A stretch of DNA of 64,000 nt, taken from assembly GCA_964463695.1 (NCBI GenBank), contig CAYXCZ010000003.1, forward strand, positions 62,001 to 126,000, given 5' to 3'. Below are positions 33,746 to 40,038 of this stretch, in pieces. A model generated the notes under the pieces. It made no database searches, was not told the DNA's origin, and saw nothing but the letters and a program-made list of their open reading frames with translations. A program made the position numbers and the translations under genes. Source of the stretch: JALNZU01 sp964463695 (GTDB lineage Bacteria; Bacteroidota; Bacteroidia; Bacteroidales; F082). Positions within the stretch are counted from its first letter, which is position 1. Every line of letters begins with the position of its first letter.

Positions 33746-35467
33746 ATGACACATCAAACCCGCCCGAAAGATAAACTCCCGGTTGTTTACACCTCCCGGG
33801 CCAAATGCCGCGATTGTTACCGATGTGTGCGTGTTTGCCCAGTTCAGGCTATCCGTATGAAAGATGGTCAGGCTGAGGTCATTACAGAACTGTGCATTGC
33901 ATGCGGAACCTGCATAACGGCCTGCCCGCAGCAAGCAAAAGCATATCGTACAGATTATAACAAGGTGCTGATGATGATGGAGGAAAACCACCAAATAGCG
34001 ATCAGTATTGCCCCCTCTTTTGTAATTTATTACGATGAGTGGCAACAGAAACGACTACCTTCGGCTTTGCGTATGGCTGGTTTTTCACATATCTCAGAAA
34101 CAGCTATCGGAGCCTATCAAAGTGCCAAAGCAACCGCTGAATATGTAAGCGCAAATCCCTATCGTGCAAATGTTTGCACCGCTTGTCCTGCTACAGTTAA
34201 TTATGTGATGCACGAAAAACCAGAATTAGCCGGCTTTCTCGTTGAGGTTGTCTCTCCTATGATAGCTCATGCTAAAATGCTAAAAAAAACAGCACCTAAA
34301 CGAAAGGTTGTGTTCGCCGGACCTTGTGTTGCTAAAAAAGATGAAGCTCAATGGGCTGTAAATCAAGATCTTGTTGATGCAGTTCTTACTTTTGATGAAT
34401 TAGATGAGTTACTCAGCATCAGGCAAATAAATCTTGACCAATGTGAGGAAAGTTCATTCGACGAACTTGTTCCGGGAGATGCAAGTCTTTTCCCTTTGGA
34501 GGGTGGTTTATTGAGAACTGCCGGACTAAAGACCGATATGCTCGATGAACATGTGATTGCTGTCAGCGGTTTCCGGGAAGTGAAAGATGCTCTGGAAGCC
34601 CTTAATGAAAAGACGGGCAACCTGATTATTGAACCTATGTTTTGTAAAAATGGTTGTATAAACGGTCCGTTTGCAGGTCACAAACATACAGGAATTCAAA
34701 ACAGGGCAGCCATTCTGAATTACGCTGCAAAACAGCGAAAACCCGATCCTGCAAACATCGGTTCTCTGAAATCTACTTCAACACATTTCGATACGGTTCA
34801 ATCTGGTAAAAAAGTCGACTTTAGTGAAGATCAGATACGTGAGGTTCTTAAAAAAACTGGCAAACTTACTCCATCTGACGAGCTCAATTGCACTGCTTGC
34901 GGCTATCCCGATTGCCGCACCAAAGCTATTGCTGTACTGAAAGGTTTGGCTGAACCTGAAATGTGTATGCCTTATATGAGGCGTATTGCCGAACAGAAGT
35001 TTGATACGATGATCGATTATGATCCTAATGGAATTGTTTTATTAGATCATGAATTACGTATAATCCATATGAATCCGGCATTTAAAAAGATGTTTTCATG
35101 TTCAGACGCTTTGTTAGCCAAGAAAATTAGTTATCTTATTGATCCTGATCCATTTGAACAGTTGGTTACTAAAAAAGTTGATGTTTACAGAAGCAAAACT
35201 AACTATAGCAATTACAATTTGCTTTGTCACCTGATTGCTTATGTTCTTCCTGAAAACCAGCATTATGTCGGTATCTTTATGGACATCACGGATACGAGTT
35301 CAAGTAAGGAAAAACTTCGCGAATTGCAATCTGAAACTGTCATAAAAGCGCAGGAACTTATTGAACATCAAATAAGTATGGCTCAGGAACTTGCGAAGTT
35401 TCTTGGAGAGCATACAGCCGCCGGTGAGATATTGATGAAAAAACTCATCGATTCAATAAAAAAATAA
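33746..35467 (+). CDS. sensory-type [FeFe] hydrogenase with PAS domain (HydS-like, group C)
   Basis: This 573-residue protein has two ferredoxin [4Fe-4S] clusters (C21-C31; C50-C60), a divergent H-cluster domain, an additional Fe-S motif (C382, C385, C390, C407) and a PAS domain (about 420-530), ending in a helical segment. The H-cluster motifs are CTACP (144-148), GPCVAKKDE (192-200) and MFCKNGC (298-304). The proton-transfer Cys is replaced by Ala (A146) and the Met of MPC by Gly, as reported for the slow sensory hydrogenase HydS of Thermotoga maritima. It probably senses H2 and signals through the PAS domain. The adjacent phosphatase gene (4 nt away) fits the phosphatase-linked subtype. 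Confidence 0.88.
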   Translation: MTHQTRPKDKLPVVYTSRAKCRDCYRCVRVCPVQAIRMKDGQAEVITELCIACGTCITACPQQAKAYRTDYNKVLMMMEENHQIAISIAPSFVIYYDEWQQKRLPSALRMAGFSHISETAIGAYQSAKATAEYVSANPYRANVCTACPATVNYVMHEKPELAGFLVEVVSPMIAHAKMLKKTAPKRKVVFAGPCVAKKDEAQWAVNQDLVDAVLTFDELDELLSIRQINLDQCEESSFDELVPGDASLFPLEGGLLRTAGLKTDMLDEHVIAVSGFREVKDALEALNEKTGNLIIEPMFCKNGCINGPFAGHKHTGIQNRAAILNYAAKQRKPDPANIGSLKSTSTHFDTVQSGKKVDFSEDQIREVLKKTGKLTPSDELNCTACGYPDCRTKAIAVLKGLAEPEMCMPYMRRIAEQKFDTMIDYDPNGIVLLDHELRIIHMNPAFKKMFSCSDALLAKKISYLIDPDPFEQLVTKKVDVYRSKTNYSNYNLLCHLIAYVLPENQHYVGIFMDITDTSSSKEKLRELQSETVIKAQELIEHQISMAQELAKFLGEHTAAGEILMKKLIDSIKK

Positions 35468-35471
35468 TTCC

Positions 35472-36617
35472 ATGTATATCCACACCGATGTTTTCGCAGT
35501 TCAATCCTCAAAAAAACATGGTCAGCCATGTGGTGATGCTTGGGGAGTAGTGCGCGATTCAGAAGCCACAACACTTGTGCTGGCCGACGGGCTGGGCTCT
35601 GGTATAAAAGCCAATATTGCGGCATCGATGTGCGTTTCGCGGCTTCTGGAATTAATCAAGATGGGCATGACAATTCGGGAGGCATTTGATGCTGTATCTG
35701 CAACAATGGATTTAGTTTGGGGTAACGGAAGTCCTTTTGCTGTTTTTTCCATTGCACGGATTTTAAACAACGGTCAAACAACCATCCTGAGCTATGAAAT
35801 GCCTCCTCCTTTGCAACTCAACTATTCCTATGCTCAGGTATTGCGCGACAGAGTGTATACACGCCAGAAAGCAATTATTCATGAGTCCGACTGCCAGGTT
35901 TCCAAAGGCGAGGCTTTAGTTTTGATTTCCGATGGGATTTCACAGGCCGGCATTGGATTGCACTTCCCGGAAGGTTGGGGTGCAGAAGGTGTACGGCAAT
36001 TTCTTCAGACTCATCTTCCAATCGAAAGAATTGATGGTCAATTCATTGCAAAAAGTGTTCATGACAAAGGAAGGTCTTACTGGCCTGAAAATAAAGGGGA
36101 TGATTGTTCAGTTCTGGTAGCTGTAAACAGGCGTGGTATAGTTGTAAACCTGTTGAGCGGTCCTCCTAACAGAACGGCAGATGACGAAAACTGGGTCAAA
36201 AGTTTTCAACAAAGCAATGGTATTCATTTGATTTGCGGAGGGTCTACAGCCCGGATTACTGCCCGAATTTTAAATTTACATTTATCGGTAAATGAACCTG
36301 ATAACACCATTACACCTCCCTCTTATTCCCTCGATGGATTTGAACTTGTTACCGAAGGGATGATTACCCTCAATCAAGCATATCATTTGCTTGACGAAGA
36401 CATTGAACTCATACCCGACTCATCACCTGCAACTGAACTCGCTGATTATTTGAAGAATGCGGATAGGATAAACATTTGGTTAGGTTTAGCCGAAAACCTG
36501 AACGAAGCCGCAATTGAGATAAAACAGCAGGGTTTGCGTAAACGTCAGCGCATAATACAAAAAATCGCTGACCGTCTGCGCAATCAGGGTAAGTTGGTGA
36601 TTATCGAAAGATTATAA
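35472..36617 (+). CDS. SpoIIE/PP2C-type phosphatase with unassigned C-terminal domain
   Basis: In this 381-residue protein, residues about 1-220 form a PP2C-like domain: CGDAW (20-24), VLADGLGSG (36-44), LVLISDGISQAG (149-160) and GDDCSVLVAV (209-218) carry the metal-binding aspartates D21, D39, D154 and D210/D211. The remaining roughly 160 residues have no domain I recognise; they contain LICGGSTARITARILN and end LRNQGKLVIIERL. It starts 4 nt after hydS, so the two are tightly coupled. The likely role is dephosphorylation of a protein target in response to HydS. The partner kinase and target are not in view. Confidence 0.85.
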   Translation: MYIHTDVFAVQSSKKHGQPCGDAWGVVRDSEATTLVLADGLGSGIKANIAASMCVSRLLELIKMGMTIREAFDAVSATMDLVWGNGSPFAVFSIARILNNGQTTILSYEMPPPLQLNYSYAQVLRDRVYTRQKAIIHESDCQVSKGEALVLISDGISQAGIGLHFPEGWGAEGVRQFLQTHLPIERIDGQFIAKSVHDKGRSYWPENKGDDCSVLVAVNRRGIVVNLLSGPPNRTADDENWVKSFQQSNGIHLICGGSTARITARILNLHLSVNEPDNTITPPSYSLDGFELVTEGMITLNQAYHLLDEDIELIPDSSPATELADYLKNADRINIWLGLAENLNEAAIEIKQQGLRKRQRIIQKIADRLRNQGKLVIIERL

Positions 36618-36930
36618 AATTTGCTTTTTAATAAACTATTTACTTTAACCTGAGAAAAATTCAAAATTCGTTTTATTCGTTTGTTTAATACGCTGTTATG
36701 GAACACTTTTCAGTGGCTCAATCACAAAATTATCTTCTTCAGTAACAAAAACTGTCATTAACCTTTCCGAATTAATGTCACGAAAATGCTTTTATATCTG
36801 AGAATCACATAATGTAATTCACTGAATAATGCTTACTTTGCATTGGATTTCATTTGGTTTTTTGGCAAAAAAGTTGAAAATAGCAACAAAGATGAAACCC
36901 TATTTCATTCATAATTAAAACTTTAAAAGT
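36618..36930. other. intergenic region upstream of hypB
   Basis: No gene seen. It contains a 19-bp palindrome with one mismatch (GAATCACAT-A-ATGTAATTC, 36802-36820) that could be an operator, and a near-match promoter element ahead of hypB. Confidence 0.4.
36802..36820. promoter_or_regulatory. 19-bp imperfect palindrome upstream of hypB
   Basis: Two 9-nt arms separated by one base, eight of nine positions complementary, 110 nt before the hypB start. Size resembles dimeric regulator operators; binder unknown. Confidence 0.35.
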
Positions 36931-37806
36931 ATGTGCGGAACTTGCGGATGCGGTGAAGATGATCATATCACTTATAAAAAACCTTCAGAAGAGGCAAAAA
37001 GCCATACACATGAGCATCGGCATGGGCCTTATGCACATGCACATTTCCATCATCATGATGATCACGATCATGACCATCCACACGCTCACGACCACGACCA
37101 TTTGCATGAGCATGATCATTCTCATGAGCACATTCATTCTCATGCACATACCAATCTAGAAAGTCAAACAATTCATATTCAACGAAATATACTTTCGAAA
37201 AATGATTTGCAAGCCGAACAAAACCGTGGGTATTTCGACGCTTTGCAAATTGTGGCATTCAATTTAGTCAGTTCACCCGGATCGGGGAAAACCTCCATTT
37301 TGGAACGTACCATAAAAGAAAAAGGTTCAACTTTTAATTGTTATGTCATTGAAGGCGATCAGCAAACGCTCAATGACGCTAAAAGGATCGAACAAGCTGG
37401 TGCTCCTGTCATTCAAATTAATACCGGTAATGGCTGCCATCTCGATGCCCTTATGGTAAACAAAGCTATCAAACAACTGGGCGTTTCACAAAAAAGCACG
37501 CTTTTCATTGAGAATGTTGGTAACCTTGTATGCCCTGCACTTTTTGATCTGGGCGAAACAAAACGCGTTGTAATTATAAGTGTTACAGAAGGCGAAGATA
37601 AGCCAGCGAAATATCCCAATATGTTTCAAACTGCTCAATTGTGCCTCATTAACAAAACCGACCTGCTTCCATATCTTGATTTCAACATGAATAGTTTTCT
37701 TGAAATTGCTAAAAAAGTGAATCCTCAACTGACTTTCATCGAATTGAGCGCTAAAACTGGTCAGGGTTTCGAAGATTGGTACAAATGGATTGCGGATCAA
37801 CATTGA
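36931..37806 (+). CDS. hypB: hydrogenase nickel incorporation GTPase HypB
   Basis: This 291-residue protein begins with the high-affinity nickel motif (MCGTCGCG; C2, C5, C7). A segment of about 60 residues is dense in histidine (residues about 20-80), typical of nickel-storing HypB. The SIMIBI GTPase domain has SSPGSGKTS (Walker A, about residues 114-122), the conserved EGDQQT, NTGNGCHLDA with metal-site residues, IENVGNLVCP and NKTDLL (G4). HypB inserts nickel into [NiFe] hydrogenases with HypA. Its place inside an [FeFe] hydrogenase cluster is notable because that enzyme uses no nickel; it presumably serves a [NiFe] enzyme elsewhere, or stores nickel. Confidence 0.93.
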   Translation: MCGTCGCGEDDHITYKKPSEEAKSHTHEHRHGPYAHAHFHHHDDHDHDHPHAHDHDHLHEHDHSHEHIHSHAHTNLESQTIHIQRNILSKNDLQAEQNRGYFDALQIVAFNLVSSPGSGKTSILERTIKEKGSTFNCYVIEGDQQTLNDAKRIEQAGAPVIQINTGNGCHLDALMVNKAIKQLGVSQKSTLFIENVGNLVCPALFDLGETKRVVIISVTEGEDKPAKYPNMFQTAQLCLINKTDLLPYLDFNMNSFLEIAKKVNPQLTFIELSAKTGQGFEDWYKWIADQH

Positions 37807-37995
37807 TAGTTAGTTCCTGGATTATACTTTTTCAATACTATTCTGGCTTTAAATTCTTTCTCCGCAAGAAATTTATCTGCTTTTCCTTTAGGTATATAAA
37901 AAGACAACTAAGATGTATATAATTGATATTAAATAATATAACATTTAAACAATAATGATCGTTACGGATGTTAACAACAGTGATATAAACTAACA

Positions 37996-38013
37996 ATGTT
38001 AAATAAATAACAA
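37996..38013. promoter_or_regulatory. Rex-type operator upstream of rex2
   Basis: ATGTTAA-ATAA-ATAACAA fits the published Rex consensus TTGTTAA-N4-TTAACAA at 12 of 14 informative positions. It lies just upstream of the rex2 promoter, consistent with autoregulation. Confidence 0.55.
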
Positions 38014-38018
38014 AAAAC

Positions 38019-38050
38019 TTGCATTTTACATTTCGTATTGACTACTTTTG
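38019..38050 (+). promoter_or_regulatory. promoter of rex2
   Basis: TTG (38019-38021), a 21-bp spacer and TACTTTTG (38043-38050, TAnnTTTG) lie after the TTG codon at 38038 and before ATG 38086, so they decide the start. Confidence 0.6.
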
Positions 38051-38085
38051 CTGAGCTGTTAATAAAACCAAAAAGCAAAGGGCTA

Positions 38086-38721
38086 ATGAAACATCTTCCA
38101 CACAAAACGATCGAGCGGTTAAGTCAATACCGACGCGCATTGTTGATCTGTCTCGATAAAGGGCAAACACACATTTATTCCCATGAAATTGCGCGAATTC
38201 AACATATTACCGCTGTTCAGGTACGACGTGATTTGATGCTTATTGGTTATACAGGAACCTTAAGAAAAGGATATAACGTTAAAGAACTCATCGACCTTAT
38301 TGGCGAAATAATTGATTCACAAGAAGGTATCAATGTAGCCATCATCGGAATGGGGAATTTAGGCCGTGCGCTCATCAATTATTTTTCAGGTAAACGCTCG
38401 CATCTGAAGATAGTGGCAAGCTTCGACATCAATCCGGATAAAATAGGTAATTCGATGTCGGGAGTGCCCTGCTATTCTTCCGAAGAAATGGATAAAGTTA
38501 TCAAGGAAAAAGATATCCGGATTGGCATTATGACTGTTCCTGCTGAGTTTGCCAGCCAAACGACGGATGCCTTAGTGAAAGCCGGAATCAAAGGAATTCT
38601 TAATTATACCCCAAAACCAGTTACTGTTCCCAAAGAAGTTTATCTGGAAGAATACGACATGATCACTTCTCTCGAAAAGGTTGCCTTTTACGTCAAGCTG
38701 AACGAAAAAGAAGAAGCATAA
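38086..38721 (+). CDS. rex: redox-sensing transcriptional repressor Rex (paralog 2)
   Basis: From ATG 38086 the protein has 211 residues and begins MKHLPHKTIERLSQYRRALL, the usual Rex N-terminus. A winged helix (ITAVQVRRDLMLIGYTG) is followed by the NAD(H)-binding domain with IGMGNLGRALINYF and a C-terminal helix (ITSLEKVAFYVKL). A TTG start 16 codons earlier is disfavoured because the -7 element lies inside that extension. A Rex-like operator precedes the promoter, suggesting feedback control. It differs substantially from the Rex that opens the hydrogenase cluster, so the two may respond differently or control different targets. A terminator follows directly. Confidence 0.93.
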   Translation: MKHLPHKTIERLSQYRRALLICLDKGQTHIYSHEIARIQHITAVQVRRDLMLIGYTGTLRKGYNVKELIDLIGEIIDSQEGINVAIIGMGNLGRALINYFSGKRSHLKIVASFDINPDKIGNSMSGVPCYSSEEMDKVIKEKDIRIGIMTVPAEFASQTTDALVKAGIKGILNYTPKPVTVPKEVYLEEYDMITSLEKVAFYVKLNEKEEA

Positions 38722-38752
38722 AAAAAAAGGCGCCCAATGAGCGCCTTTTTTT
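38722..38752. terminator. bidirectional intrinsic terminator between rex2 and arcC
   Basis: GGCGC-N7-GCGCC is flanked by A-run and T-run, so it works for rex2 (plus) and for the convergent carbamate kinase gene (minus). Confidence 0.88.
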
Positions 38753-38766
38753 ATGTATTTATTTGA

Positions 38767-39711
38767 TTAAACGATAGTTACACGAGTTCCACCATTATCA
38801 ACACCAAGTAAGGTTGATTCGGTAATAATTGCATCTTTCCCGCTTCTTTCAACAAATTTAATGGCAGCCTTTACTTTGGGTGCCATGCTACCTTCGCCAA
38901 ACTGTCCTTCTTCAAGGTATTTTTTAGCATCCGCAATGGTGATTTTATCCAATGCTTTTTCCTGAGGTGTGTTAAAATTGATACAAACCTTTGGCACATC
39001 GGTTAAAATGAAAAACTTATCAGCACGGATTTGTGATGCCAGCAATGAGCTCGCCAAATCTTTGTCAATTACTGCATCAATCCCTTGCAACTTGTTGGAT
39101 TCAACATAAAAACAAGGAATTCCACCACCGCCAACGGCAATGACAATATGTCCTTCGCGTGCGATTTTTTCAATCGTTTGCCTGTTAAAAATCACTAAAG
39201 GCTTTGGCGATGCAACAACTTTTCTCCATCCTCTTCCCCTGGAATCTTCTTTAAAAACTGATTTAGTTTCAGCTGTTATCAATTCTGCTTCTTCTTTGGT
39301 ATAAAAAGGACCTATCGGCTTGGTTGGGTTTAAAAAAGCGAGGTCATCTTTGTTAACCAGAACTTGTGTGATAATAGAAATTATATCACGATCCATATCC
39401 CTGGCCATCAACACATTTCGGAGCTGCTGCTCAATAACATAACCAATAAATCCTTGTGAATATGCAACACTGATATCCAACGGCATATCAGGCATTCCAT
39501 AGAGTTTGTGTCCTGCTGTGTTTGCCAATAAAATATTACCAACCTGTGGCCCGTTTCCGTGGGTGATCACGATGTTGTAATTACGGTTAATCAAATTTAT
39601 AAGGTTTGTACATGCTGCAAAAGCATTTGCTTCCTGTTCATCAATTGTACCCTTTTCGTTTGATCTTAAAAGTGCGTTGCCACCAAAAGCAACTACGGCT
39701 AACTTCTTCAT
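38767..39711 (-). CDS. arcC: carbamate kinase
   Basis: From ATG 39711 the 314-residue protein starts MKKLAVVAFGGNALL, with the amino acid kinase fold markers THGNGPQVG (about residues 49-57), AVGGGGIP (about 209-216) and DKDLASSLLA. It interconverts carbamoyl phosphate + ADP and carbamate + ATP, normally making ATP in arginine or agmatine fermentation. The partner genes arcA/arcB (deiminase, ornithine transcarbamylase) are not adjacent. A longer frame to 39771 exists but runs through the promoter. A CRP/FNR-type palindrome lies about 85 nt upstream of the start, so regulation by energy or oxygen status is plausible. Confidence 0.95.
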   Translation of the reverse strand: MKKLAVVAFGGNALLRSNEKGTIDEQEANAFAACTNLINLINRNYNIVITHGNGPQVGNILLANTAGHKLYGMPDMPLDISVAYSQGFIGYVIEQQLRNVLMARDMDRDIISIITQVLVNKDDLAFLNPTKPIGPFYTKEEAELITAETKSVFKEDSRGRGWRKVVASPKPLVIFNRQTIEKIAREGHIVIAVGGGGIPCFYVESNKLQGIDAVIDKDLASSLLASQIRADKFFILTDVPKVCINFNTPQEKALDKITIADAKKYLEEGQFGEGSMAPKVKAAIKFVERSGKDAIITESTLLGVDNGGTRVTIV

Positions 39712-39750
39712 ATCTGATTTTGTTTTGTATTCGAATTTTAAAAAAGAAAG

Positions 39751-39784
39751 CAAAACTACACAAATATTCAATCAGTTAAACAAA
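39751..39784 (-). promoter_or_regulatory. promoter of arcC
   Basis: On the minus strand TTTG (39781-39784), 22-bp spacer, TAGTTTTG (39751-39758). The spacer is slightly long for the consensus. Confidence 0.5.
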
Positions 39785-39788
39785 TCAC

Positions 39789-39804
39789 TGTGAAAATAAT
39801 CACA
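39789..39804. promoter_or_regulatory. CRP/FNR-type palindrome between arcC and the GH5 gene
   Basis: TGTGA-N6-TCACA is an exact match to the classical CRP half-site arrangement. It lies just upstream of the arcC -33 element, and 235 nt before the GH5 gene. Confidence 0.5.
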
Positions 39805-39968
39805 ATGTGAATTAATCTACAAGACATTGTTTTGATGTCAATCTTGTGTTCGATTTCAGACACAAAGAAAATAAGAAAAACGCCAATTCAGCCAACAAAT
39901 GCATCAACAGACGCCTTTTGATGCATTTTTGATGTATAATTTGACTTTATCAGTACGAGCTAAAAACG

Positions 39969-39976
39969 TATGTTTG
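39969..39976 (+). promoter_or_regulatory. putative -7 promoter element of the GH5 gene
   Basis: TATGTTTG matches TAnnTTTG, 63 nt before the start codon. A TTTG (39940-39943) lies 25 bp upstream, a long spacer. Confidence 0.45.
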
Positions 39977-40038
39977 TAGCCTTATCTTATAAATTATAAA
40001 GGTCGAAAAAAACAAGAAAATTATAAATCTTCATCCTT

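Noticed and set aside
33746..35467. HydS as a second catalytic hydrogenase
   Set aside because: Proton-transfer Cys is replaced by Ala and MPC by GPC; the PAS domain indicates a sensory role.
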